A DNA stretch of 64,000 nt from Acidobacteriota bacterium (lineage in GTDB: Bacteria > Acidobacteriota > Terriglobia > Acidiferrales > UBA7541), in the NCBI GenBank assembly GCA_021324935.1, contig JAJPIE010000062.1, positions 1-64,000 of the forward strand. Reading direction: 5' to 3'. A program made the position numbers and the translations under genes. The notes beneath the pieces were generated by a model. It saw nothing but the letters and a program-made list of their open reading frames with translations, was not told where the DNA came from and searched no databases. Below, in pieces: positions 1-8,397 of the stretch. The first letter of the stretch is position 1. Every line of letters starts with the position of its first letter.

Positions 1-124
1 GACCACTACAAAGTGTTTCACGTTGGGATCAGCCGCGACGATTCAATTTTCCGGGTAGCCTTTCGGCACAGCATCGCGGGATTCGCGTTGCCTCGCCCTA
101 GGCTCTCCCCGAAGATGAGAAGAA

Positions 125-2455
125 ATGACCCTCCCCTCCATCCTGGAACTCCGCCGCGACCCCACGCGCGCGGCGCTGATTCTTCTCGCTTTGCTCTATG
201 CACTTCTCGCCGGGCTGCGGCTGGTCAGCGAAACCGATCTCGGCTGGCAGATGGCCACCGGTCGCTACATCCTGGAGCATCACACGTTTCCCTCCACGGC
301 GCTCTTTACTTACACCGTGCCCAATGCCGCTTGGATTTACCCTGTCGGCTCGGAAATTCTCTTCTATCTCTGCTTTCTTGTCGGCGGATACGCCGCATTG
401 TCCTGGTTGGGCGCACTCGCTTGTGCCGGCACGATGGCTTTGACGAATTGGAGAGGCTCGCGCGCCACGGCTGCGCTCTCGATCCTGGCCGTGCCGGAAA
501 TCGCATTTCGCACCATGCCGCGCGCCGATCTGTTCACTACCGTTTTGTTCGCCGCCACACTGGCGCTGCTTTGGGCTTACTACTGGGGCAAAGCTGTCCG
601 CTTGTGGCTGCTTCCGCTCCTGATGCTCTGCTGGGCCAATCTCCACGAAGGCTTCATCGCGGGGTTCGGACTGCTCGCCGCTTACGTGTGCTTTGAAGTT
701 TGCGATCTCGCTTTTGCCGAACGCAGGAAAGCGTCCCTGGGCCGCTTGCAAACGGCTGCGCCATGGCTGGTTGCGTCGTTTGCTGCACCACTGGCGAACC
801 CCTGGGGAATCGGCTTGTTTCGTGCGATCGCCTCGCAGGCAGGTTCGGTCTACATCGGTGAATGGTCCGCGGTGCGTTGGAATGCGCTCGCGTTGCGCCA
901 AGCCGTGAATCCGCTGGAGCCGGAAAGCGCCAAATGGTGGCTGCTCGCCGTTGCTATCTGCTGCGCTTTCGTTTGCATACGGAAGAGGACGCTTGGGCCT
1001 GGCGTGCTTCTTGCCGCCGCCTCTTACGAGGCGTTCCATCACCTCCGCTTCCTCGCGCTGTTTGCGATGATCGTTGTGGTGTTCGGCGGCGCTCTGCTGC
1101 CGGAGTTGCCAAATTGCTTTTCGGGCGGAACGCAGCCTGTTTCGGGAGCCGAAAAGCAGGTCCCGAGCGTGGCCCGTACGCTTTCGCCGGCGTGGCGCGG
1201 ACTCGCCCTCGTTGCGGTCTGTACCACGCTCGTGGCCGTTCGTTCCTATGGCCTGGTTTCCCAAAGGTATTACATCGACGCAGGCGAAACGACACTGTTT
1301 GGCGCCGGGGAATCCTCCTGGTTTCCGGAACGCGCTGCGGAATTCCTGGAGCGGCAACACCTCCCGGCCAATGTCTTTCACGATTACAATCTGGGTGGCT
1401 TTCTCGCCTGGCGCATTGGAGAGCAATATCCGGTCTTCGCGGATGGCCGCTTTGTGCCCTTCATCGGCCCAATTTTCGATACGCAGAGCGAATTGCTGGC
1501 CGCTTCACCAGACACTCCCGCGTGGCGCGCCGCGGCCGATCGTTGGAACATCAACTCCATCCTGCTCTCGCTTTCCCGCTATGGCGGCTTGACCGGCTAT
1601 TCCCTGGATGCATATTGCAACAGCGCTGCCTGGCGGCCCGTCTATTGGGACGACATCTCCATCCTTTTCGTTCGCGCTATTCCGCAAAACGCGGAACTCG
1701 TCCGGCGCCTCGGCTCCGATTGCCGCAATCTGCGCCTTGCCGAATCGCCCGCCGCGCAGGGAAGTTCCTGGCGCGCCCGCGCGGAGCGCTTTACTTTCCT
1801 CATGAACTCCGCTTCCGTTTATTTCGTGTTGGCTCGCGACGCGGATGCATTCGCCGCAATCGCGCAAGCGGCAGCCTTGTTCCCAGAGAACGCCAATCTC
1901 CATCTGGTGAAGGCGCAGCTCCTTGCCGCGAATAATCGGGTACCCGAAGCGGAGCAGGAATTTCTTCGCGCCATTCGCAGCCGCCCCAGCGACGCCGCCT
2001 GGTTTTCTCTCGCGCTTCTTTATAACTCCCAAAAGCGTTACGAGGAGGCGAAGAAATGCATTCAGGAATCGCTCCAATACTCCACCACTCCCTTCGAACG
2101 TTGGCGCTCCCTTGGCCTTCTCTACGTTTCCATGGGCCAACTCCAGAACGCCATGACGGCGTTTGATCACGCCGAACGCGATAGCCCTCTGCCAGCCGGC
2201 ACGCCAGCGGGAAGGGAATTCGCCGCCCGGATGGCCACGGCGCGAGCTCGTGCTTACCGGATGGCCAACGATTTGCCGCATGCGATTCAGGAATTGGAAA
2301 AGGCCTCGCAATTGACGCCAAACAACTCCGCGGTCTGGTCCGCATTGGCGCAACTGTATGAAGCTGCCGGTGACACTTCGCAAGCCGCCGCTGCAAAAGC
2401 CAAGGCGGAGTCCTTGCAGCCGGATACTCCCCCCGCGCAGCCGACCGTACGCTGA
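125..2455 (+). CDS. Multi-pass membrane protein with C-terminal TPR repeats
   Basis: The 776-residue product starts at an ATG preceded by a purine-rich stretch. Residues about 15-375 hold eight to ten hydrophobic segments. An early loop has the acidic-LGW motif (ETDLGW, about 36-41) followed by RYILEH, a pattern common in large GT-C-like membrane proteins of uncharacterised role. Residues about 385-540 form a likely periplasmic part. Residues about 560-765 contain TPR-like helical pairs (for example ASVYFVLARDADAF and SALAQLYEAAGDTSQA). No catalytic motif is recognisable, so glycosyltransferase activity is only a possibility. It stands upstream of the kinase pair on the same strand, with a 173-nt gap. 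Confidence 0.75.
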   Translation: MTLPSILELRRDPTRAALILLALLYALLAGLRLVSETDLGWQMATGRYILEHHTFPSTALFTYTVPNAAWIYPVGSEILFYLCFLVGGYAALSWLGALACAGTMALTNWRGSRATAALSILAVPEIAFRTMPRADLFTTVLFAATLALLWAYYWGKAVRLWLLPLLMLCWANLHEGFIAGFGLLAAYVCFEVCDLAFAERRKASLGRLQTAAPWLVASFAAPLANPWGIGLFRAIASQAGSVYIGEWSAVRWNALALRQAVNPLEPESAKWWLLAVAICCAFVCIRKRTLGPGVLLAAASYEAFHHLRFLALFAMIVVVFGGALLPELPNCFSGGTQPVSGAEKQVPSVARTLSPAWRGLALVAVCTTLVAVRSYGLVSQRYYIDAGETTLFGAGESSWFPERAAEFLERQHLPANVFHDYNLGGFLAWRIGEQYPVFADGRFVPFIGPIFDTQSELLAASPDTPAWRAAADRWNINSILLSLSRYGGLTGYSLDAYCNSAAWRPVYWDDISILFVRAIPQNAELVRRLGSDCRNLRLAESPAAQGSSWRARAERFTFLMNSASVYFVLARDADAFAAIAQAAALFPENANLHLVKAQLLAANNRVPEAEQEFLRAIRSRPSDAAWFSLALLYNSQKRYEEAKKCIQESLQYSTTPFERWRSLGLLYVSMGQLQNAMTAFDHAERDSPLPAGTPAGREFAARMATARARAYRMANDLPHAIQELEKASQLTPNNSAVWSALAQLYEAAGDTSQAAAAKAKAESLQPDTPPAQPTVR

Positions 2456-2628
2456 GAGCGCGCCGCTTTCGCAATGAACGCGCGCATCTCGCGTAAAACT
2501 TCGCGAATCCATTCCCATTTCCAAGCTGGGATTCTTATTTCCTGACGCCGGACCATCCATTCAGTGCTCCGAAATTGTGCTTCCACTTTGCCGCCACTCT
2601 TTCTCTATGTTGTAATGGTTCTGTAACA

Positions 2629-3441
2629 ATGTCAGACTACGCTCAACTTCCAGAAGCACAGCCGTTTAGCTCGCGAATGGACAACCAAGAATCTATTGTC
2701 AAAGCGCCTCCTCGGCCCGAGGCGAGCAAAACCACTCTTCCGCAACCGGGTCGCCCGGTTCCCAGCCGCGCCTACCCGGGCGCGCTGATCGTCGTGGAGG
2801 GCACCGACGGCTCCGGCAAAAGCACCCAGCTTTACCTGCTCAAACGCTGGCTCGAAATTGGCGGCTACCGCCTCCACTTCACGGAGTGGAATTCTTCGCC
2901 GCTGGTCAAATCCGCCACGCGGCGCGGCAAGCAGAAGCGCCTGCTCACGCCCACTACCTTCTCGCTTCTTCACGCCGCCGACTTCGCGGACCGTTGCGAG
3001 CGCCAGATCATGCCGCTCCTCCAGGGCGACTACCTCGTCCTCGCCGACCGCTATATCTACACCGCCTTCGCGCGTGACGCTGCCCGCGGCTGCTCGCATC
3101 GCTGGCTGCGCAATCTCTACCGCTTCGCTCCGGTGCCGGACATCACGTTTTACTTCCGCGCGCCGCTGGAAGTCGCCGTCGACCGCATCCTCAGCGGCCG
3201 TCCCAAGTTGAAATACTACGAAGCGGGCATGGACCTCGGCCTCTCCTACGAACGCGCCGAAAGCTTCAAGCTTTTCCAGGCGCGCATCCTCGATGAGTAC
3301 GACAAAATGGTCGACACCGATAATTTCGTCGTCCTTGACGGCACGCTCCCGGTGAACAAGCTGCAAAAACAGATGCGCGACATTGTCGCCTCCAAGATCG
3401 ATCTGAAGCGCTTTGCGTCCCGCGCGCCGGAGGCGGAATAG
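2629..3441 (+). CDS. Thymidylate-kinase-like P-loop kinase, copy 1
   Basis: A 270-residue P-loop kinase of the dTMP-kinase superfamily. After a low-complexity N-terminal extension of about 50 residues comes a canonical Walker A (GTDGSGKST, 58-66), and then the LADRY motif (138-142) that matches the substrate-binding DR of thymidylate kinases. The usual lid and tail are poorly conserved, so true dTMP kinase activity is doubtful. The ATG at 2629 was preferred to an in-frame upstream start at 2575 because the upstream residues look non-coding. The next gene starts 3 nt after the stop and is a paralogue; a Ppx/GppA gene follows. A role in polyphosphate or nucleotide phosphate transfer is inferred from context only. 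Confidence 0.8.
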   Translation: MSDYAQLPEAQPFSSRMDNQESIVKAPPRPEASKTTLPQPGRPVPSRAYPGALIVVEGTDGSGKSTQLYLLKRWLEIGGYRLHFTEWNSSPLVKSATRRGKQKRLLTPTTFSLLHAADFADRCERQIMPLLQGDYLVLADRYIYTAFARDAARGCSHRWLRNLYRFAPVPDITFYFRAPLEVAVDRILSGRPKLKYYEAGMDLGLSYERAESFKLFQARILDEYDKMVDTDNFVVLDGTLPVNKLQKQMRDIVASKIDLKRFASRAPEAE

Positions 3442-3443
3442 CC

Positions 3444-4280
3444 GTGCCCGACCAGGAAAAAGAAAAGCCTGTGCCGAGCGCCGCTCCCGTGGTCCCTGCG
3501 CCTCCCGCCGAAGCCCCGCCAAAACCTGCCGCCGCGGAGCCCGAACTCAATCAGTTTTTCTTTGGCGAATCGCTGGTCGGTCTTGACCCCCGCGAACTCA
3601 ACGGTACGCTCATCGTCATCGAGGGCATGGACGGCTCCGGCCGCTCCACGCAAATCGCCCTGCTCCAGGAATGGCTCGAATCAGAGGGCTTCTCCGTGCA
3701 AACCTCCGGTCTGCGCCGCTCGAACCTCGTCGGCCGCGATATTGACGAACTCCTCGCCAAGAACGCGGTCACGCGCCTGACGCTCGCGCTGATGTACGCG
3801 ACGGATTTCTTCGATCAGCTCGAGCACCGCATCGTTCCCGCCCTCCGCGCGGGCGCCGTCGTGCTCGCCGACCGCTTCATCTTCACGCTCATTGCGCGCG
3901 GCGTCGTGCGCGGCATCAATCGCGATTATCTGACCGGGCTTTACGCAATGGCCCTGCGCCCAAACCTCACCTTTTGGCTCAACGTGCGCCCGGAGACCGC
4001 TTTTGCCCGTGAATTCAAAAAAGCCCAGGCCATCAGTTACTGGGAAGCCGGACGCGACATGTCGCTCTCGCACGATCTTTATTGGTCCTTCGTGCGCTAC
4101 CAAACCATGATTAAGCGCGAGCTGGAAAGCATGGCCAAGCGCAACGCCTTCATCGAACTCGACGGCGAAGCCAGCGTGCCCGCGGTCAACAAGCAATTGC
4201 GCCAGCGCATCGCCGAACAACTTGGCATTCGCGGCTCCAAGTACGCGCCGTCTTCGGCGCTCGCTCATCTCTGGCGGTAA
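3444..4280 (+). CDS. Thymidylate-kinase-like P-loop protein, copy 2 (Walker A Lys to Arg)
   Basis: A 278-residue paralogue of the preceding gene, starting at a GTG 3 nt after its stop, so the two are surely co-translated. A proline/alanine-rich N-terminal 35 residues precede the kinase fold. The Walker A reads GMDGSGRST (61-69): the lysine that normally contacts the nucleotide phosphates is arginine. LADRF (142-146) matches LADRY of copy 1. Both copies share a YxEAGxDxxLS stretch near residue 200. The substitution suggests reduced or altered catalysis, perhaps as a partner subunit of copy 1; this is inference. Confidence 0.8.
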   Translation: MPDQEKEKPVPSAAPVVPAPPAEAPPKPAAAEPELNQFFFGESLVGLDPRELNGTLIVIEGMDGSGRSTQIALLQEWLESEGFSVQTSGLRRSNLVGRDIDELLAKNAVTRLTLALMYATDFFDQLEHRIVPALRAGAVVLADRFIFTLIARGVVRGINRDYLTGLYAMALRPNLTFWLNVRPETAFAREFKKAQAISYWEAGRDMSLSHDLYWSFVRYQTMIKRELESMAKRNAFIELDGEASVPAVNKQLRQRIAEQLGIRGSKYAPSSALAHLWR

Positions 4281-4287
4281 CCCTCCA

Positions 4288-5832
4288 ATGCCCGAGCCGG
4301 TTCATATCGCCGCCATCGACGCCGGCTCCAATGCAGTGCGCCTTTCCGTCGCCCGCGCCTATTCTGCTCTGGATATCGAGCCGCTCGTGAACGAGCGGTT
4401 TCCTCTCCGGCTTGGCGAAGGCGTTTTCGTCCGCCATCGCTTCAGCGAAGAACTTCTTAAAAAAGGTGTCAAGGCTTTCGTCCATCTCAAGGAAATCATG
4501 GACGAATACGGAGTCACGAAATACCGCGCGGTCGCCACCAGTGCGTCCCGCGAGGCCCGCAACGGCGGCACCCTGGTTCACCGCGTAAAGCAAGCCACTG
4601 GCATCCGCCTGGAAATTATCAGCGCCAAGGAGGAATCGCGCCTCGGCCGGGAAGCCGCCATCGCCGCGCTTGGGCCCGAATCGCCGCCCAATTGCGTCGT
4701 TGATCTTGGCGGCGGCAGCCTGGAAATCAATCTCCTCCGCGACCACACCATTCTGCAAAGCGCGCAGCTTCCCATCGGCACCGTTCGCCTGTTGACCACG
4801 CTCGGCATCCACGGCGTCATTCGTCCCGCGCAGGCCGAACAGGTGCGTCGCTATCTTCGCGCGCTGCTCGATTCCCGCCTCCCCAATCGTCCGAATCTCG
4901 CCGATCAGGTTTCCGTCGCGCTCGGCGGAAACGCTGAAACGCTCGCGAATGTTGCCCCCGGCCCGCGCCGCGAAGGTCTCCCGACGCTCGAAATCTCTCT
5001 CCTTCGCGAGCGCCTGGCCGACGTTCTGCAGCGCGACATCCGCGATCGCATGAAATCCTATGGGGTCCGGCGCGATCGTGCCGATGTTATGGGCATCGCC
5101 GCCATCATCTTTGTCGCCCTCGGCCGCTACCTCAACGTCCGCCACTTCCTGATTCCCACCGTCGGGATCCGCGAGGGCATCCTCCAGGAGATCGCCCGCG
5201 AAGCGTTTTCGCGCAAGGAACCCCACCGCTATACCGCGGAAGCCCGCCAGATGCTGCTCGGCGTCCGCAGCTTCGCCCGCCGCCTCGAATACGATCTGCG
5301 CCATGCGGAACATGTTCGCGAACTCTGCCTGATGCTCTTCGACCACTTGCAGCCGCTGCACCATCTGCCGTCCCAGGCGCGCGTTCAGCTCGAAGCCGGG
5401 GCCCTGCTCCACGACATCGGTCATCGCGTAAGCCATCGCGGCCATCACAAGCACGGCGAATATCTCACGCTCAACGGCGACATCCCCGGCCTCGAGGGGC
5501 GTGATCGTCACATCGCCGCGGCCATCGTCCGGTATCACAATCGCAAGTCCGCGCCGGATACGGACCACCCCGCTTATTCCGGCCTCACCAACGCCGACAA
5601 GCGCACCGTCCGCCGCCTTGCCGCCATTCTGCGGATCGCCGAAGGGCTCGATCACTCCCACCGTCAGCGCATCCAGGATATTCGCACCGCCTTCCAGCGC
5701 GGCGCTGTCACCATTCAACTCCGCGTCCGCGGCGACGCTGCGGAAGATATCCGGGACGCCGAGAGAAGTTCTGAACTCTTCGAAAAAGAGTTTCACACCC
5801 ACCTCTACTTCCGTTCCCTCCCCTCCTCCTGA
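4288..5832 (+). CDS. Ppx/GppA family phosphatase with HD domain
   Basis: Exopolyphosphatase / guanosine pentaphosphate phosphatase family, 514 residues. The ASKHA phosphate-1 motif DAGSNAVRL is at 11-19, the second glycine motif DLGGGS at 139-144, and the putative catalytic glutamate lies in AKEESR (113-118). The C-terminal third is an HD-type domain with LLHDIGH (HD at about 375-376) and a histidine cluster GHHKHGEY. It begins 7 nt after the kinase-like gene, ATG at 4288. It probably hydrolyses terminal phosphates from polyphosphate, or pppGpp; the family name alone does not decide which. Confidence 0.9.
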   Translation: MPEPVHIAAIDAGSNAVRLSVARAYSALDIEPLVNERFPLRLGEGVFVRHRFSEELLKKGVKAFVHLKEIMDEYGVTKYRAVATSASREARNGGTLVHRVKQATGIRLEIISAKEESRLGREAAIAALGPESPPNCVVDLGGGSLEINLLRDHTILQSAQLPIGTVRLLTTLGIHGVIRPAQAEQVRRYLRALLDSRLPNRPNLADQVSVALGGNAETLANVAPGPRREGLPTLEISLLRERLADVLQRDIRDRMKSYGVRRDRADVMGIAAIIFVALGRYLNVRHFLIPTVGIREGILQEIAREAFSRKEPHRYTAEARQMLLGVRSFARRLEYDLRHAEHVRELCLMLFDHLQPLHHLPSQARVQLEAGALLHDIGHRVSHRGHHKHGEYLTLNGDIPGLEGRDRHIAAAIVRYHNRKSAPDTDHPAYSGLTNADKRTVRRLAAILRIAEGLDHSHRQRIQDIRTAFQRGAVTIQLRVRGDAAEDIRDAERSSELFEKEFHTHLYFRSLPSS

Positions 5833-6057
5833 TCCGCTTGACGCAAGAGACCCTGCGCCCACCACCTCGCTTTGTTTGTCTCCATCAGAGGCTCCGTGCC
5901 CTGTATGTTCTTTCCCTGTGCTCTCCGGGTTAAATATTTTTCCTCCGGCCGCCAGCTACTGGCTGCCAACTCCCGGCTCCTGACTGATTCACACCCCTCG
6001 TCACACGTCATGCACCAGCAACATTTCCTCTTGTAAACTGTCAGCAGGAGATTTTCG

Positions 6058-6558
6058 ATGCAGCTCTACATCGTCCGCCACGGCATTGCCGTCGATCGCG
6101 AAGATCCGAAATGCCCGCCGGATCCCGAGCGCTTTCTCACTCAAGAAGGGATCGAAAAAGCGCGCCAGGTCGCCAAGGGAGTCGCTGAAATCGGGGCCGC
6201 GCCCGATCTCCTTCTTTCCAGCCCGTACCTTCGCGCGATCCAAACTGCCGAGGTCTTTGCCGACGAACTCGACTACTCCAAAAACAAGATCCGCAAAAGC
6301 GATCTGCTGCTGCCCGGCGCCGAACCGCTTCAGCTATTTCGCGAGCTCGCCAAGGACAAGGATCTCTCCGCGGTTTTCCTCTTCGGTCACGCGCCGCATC
6401 TGGACGACGTGTTGGCCACCTCCATCGGTTCCCGCCACCATATTTCCGCGTTGAAGAAGACCGGCGTCGCTCTGATCGAACTCAAGCGCGTCGTTCCACC
6501 CAGCGGCGAACTCATCTGGCTTGCCACCCCCAAACTCCTCCGCAAAATCGGCAAGTAA
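6058..6558 (+). CDS. sixA: Phosphohistidine phosphatase SixA
   Basis: A 166-residue histidine phosphatase. The catalytic RHG is at 7-9, conserved SSPYLRAIQTAE at 54-65, and the second histidine in FGHAP (H111). A good ribosome site (caggag) precedes the ATG. SixA dephosphorylates phosphohistidine on phosphotransfer proteins in Escherichia coli; SixA-like proteins elsewhere also sit near polyphosphate genes. It is separated by 225 nt from the Ppx/GppA gene upstream and faces the CHAD gene. Confidence 0.88.
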   Translation: MQLYIVRHGIAVDREDPKCPPDPERFLTQEGIEKARQVAKGVAEIGAAPDLLLSSPYLRAIQTAEVFADELDYSKNKIRKSDLLLPGAEPLQLFRELAKDKDLSAVFLFGHAPHLDDVLATSIGSRHHISALKKTGVALIELKRVVPPSGELIWLATPKLLRKIGK

Positions 6559-6701
6559 GGTCATCCAAGCTTCTGTGTAGGGGCGGGTTCACCCGGCCTC
6601 CTGCCGCATTCCCAGGGGCCTGCGAGATGTGCCGTCCTTGGCGGCGCGTGCTTCTGGCGGGCTGGCACTCTTGCCGTCAAGATGGCGGCTCGACCAGCCG
6701 A

Positions 6702-6725
6702 TGGCAAAGGCACTCCTGCCTGTGC
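6702..6725 (+). repeat. 24-bp dispersed repeat, copy 1
   Basis: A 24-bp unit beginning TGGCA and containing CTCCTGCCTG, matching two other intergenic copies at 15774-15797 and 17398-17421 with few differences. All three lie between genes in the same orientation. The flanking 6559-6822 interval holds no gene I can support. Confidence 0.55.
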
Positions 6726-6822
6726 ACCTGCAACTTAATCTCAACCATAAATTGTCAATGGAACCGTCGAGAGATGGGATGGCTTTCTTTGAAGGAACTC
6801 TCCCACTCGGCTGCGCCCGCTT

Positions 6823-8343
6823 CTAATCCGACGCCGCAGCCGCCGGGGGCACGGATTCTTCCACGCGCGGCAATTCCAAAATCTTCGCCAACAACGGCGC
6901 CGGCCGCACGATTAACGGCCGTTCCAAACACGTCTCCAGCAAGTGTTTTCCTGCCGCCACCTTCGCCGCTGAGGCTTCGGTATCTTCCAGTCCCGGCACG
7001 CGAAGGATGAATGCGCTCTCCGTCCGCTCCGCTTTGAGATCTTTTCCGGAGGCCACGCCAATTTTTCGCAGTACGCGTGCCAGCCGCAGGACACCGGCCA
7101 TCGCGCAAACCCCTTCTCGTTCTTCTTTGTCCAGCCTCGCGTAAGCTTTGTGCTTCGCTTTCGGCTCTTCGCCGCGGTGGTAACGCACCACCAGCGCCAG
7201 CAGCTCCCACTCCTCTTCGTTCCAGCCCACCGGCACGGGCAAACCCCGGAGGAATTTTCGCGCTGCCTTGTGCGCCGGCTTGGCGTGTAGCCCAGCGCCG
7301 ATTCCGTGCAACCGGGCAGCCGCGCGCATCACTTTCCGAGTATTTCTATTCTTGAAGGCCGCGCCCGCCTCCGCTTCGCCCAGCCGATCGTAGATACGCA
7401 TCGCCAATTGCGCCACCTGCAGGCTCTTTCCGCCCGCCGCATCCAGCGCCCGCGCCGTGGCGCGCAGCCGCGCCAGCGCCGCTTCTTCCAGCTGCCGTTC
7501 GCCCGGCAATCCTTCCTTCCAAACTTGCCAAAGATTGCCGGGTCCCATGCAAAGCTGCCGGTACTCCTCCAGCCGAGCGTGGCGCTCTGCCGCAATGCGT
7601 TCCTGCCAGGCCGCCCGAACTTCTTCCGGCGATTCCGCCGCCACCCGCTTCACCGTTTCGCTGAGCACATCCAGGTCATGCACTTCGCCGAGCAAGTCCT
7701 GCACATGCTTTAAGTCTTCTCCCCATTTTTCGTAAAGCTCCGGCAGCAAGGCCTCCACTGTATAGCGGAATCGCTTCACCCCGATCCGCAGCGCGTGCCA
7801 CGGCTCTGGCTTCTCCGTTCGCAGCGCGTGGAGATGAAGCTCCTTCGCCGCCATCATGCGTTCCAGCGCCAGGCTCTCAGCCACCCGGCTATTCAGCGGT
7901 ATGATGCGCACTCTGCCCCGCAGCGTGCGCTCGTGCTCCTTCCAGGCATTTTCGTCAAATTTCGCGGCAGCGCGCAATCCAGCGTCGCGCTCTTCGCTCT
8001 CCGCTTCTCCCAGGTGTCCCAACAGGCGTTCCAGCACCGGATCCCCGGCGCTTCCCAGCTTCTTCACCCAGTCCTCAAGGACTTGTGTGTCTCTCAGTTC
8101 GCCCAACTGCCGGAACAGTTTCCGCCCCAGCTTGCGCATCTCCGGCCATGCTGCGTCCGGATCCACCTCTTCCATCACCGCTGCCAGCGAGCGGCAGCGG
8201 CGCAGCGCCACGCGTAAATCATGCACTGCGTTCGCGTCAGGCGACGTCCGCACCTGAGCGAGTTCCTTCAGGACACGTTCCATCCAGTAGGACAGGCCCC
8301 GATGCTCCGTTGGAGCTCCGGGAATTGTGCCTCCGCTTGCCAT
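6823..8343 (-). CDS. CHAD domain protein with degenerate Ppx/GppA-type HD domain
   Basis: A 506-residue protein. Residues about 15-300 form a CHAD domain, a histidine-rich helical fold known to bind inorganic polyphosphate; conserved VHDLRVALRRCRS and the repeated HALRIGVKRFRY are visible. Residues about 330-490 resemble the C-terminal HD part of the nearby Ppx/GppA protein: LHGIGAGL replaces LHDIGH, then LLALVVRYHRG and RLARVLRKI align with IVRYHNR and RIAEGLD. The metal-binding HD aspartate is glycine, so that domain is likely non-catalytic. It is convergent with sixA. A role in polyphosphate binding is inferred from the domain. Confidence 0.85.
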   Translation of the reverse strand: MASGGTIPGAPTEHRGLSYWMERVLKELAQVRTSPDANAVHDLRVALRRCRSLAAVMEEVDPDAAWPEMRKLGRKLFRQLGELRDTQVLEDWVKKLGSAGDPVLERLLGHLGEAESEERDAGLRAAAKFDENAWKEHERTLRGRVRIIPLNSRVAESLALERMMAAKELHLHALRTEKPEPWHALRIGVKRFRYTVEALLPELYEKWGEDLKHVQDLLGEVHDLDVLSETVKRVAAESPEEVRAAWQERIAAERHARLEEYRQLCMGPGNLWQVWKEGLPGERQLEEAALARLRATARALDAAGGKSLQVAQLAMRIYDRLGEAEAGAAFKNRNTRKVMRAAARLHGIGAGLHAKPAHKAARKFLRGLPVPVGWNEEEWELLALVVRYHRGEEPKAKHKAYARLDKEEREGVCAMAGVLRLARVLRKIGVASGKDLKAERTESAFILRVPGLEDTEASAAKVAAGKHLLETCLERPLIVRPAPLLAKILELPRVEESVPPAAAASD

Positions 8344-8397
8344 TGTTCACTCACAAGGCCGCAACCGCGGATTGCCCGCGGCCCCTGTTGGCCTCGT

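Noticed and set aside
13..696. Long plus-strand open frame at the window start
   Set aside because: It overlaps the 776-residue membrane protein in another frame and its translation is arginine/proline-rich without family features. Any upstream gene tail in 1-124 could not be recognised.
98..1426. 442-codon minus-strand frame
   Set aside because: Antisense to the membrane protein; composition (Gln/Arg/Gly) typical of antisense GC-rich coding DNA.
4186..5865. 559-codon minus-strand frame opposite Ppx/GppA
   Set aside because: Spans the full Ppx gene in antisense; Gly/Ala/Asp-rich, no motif.
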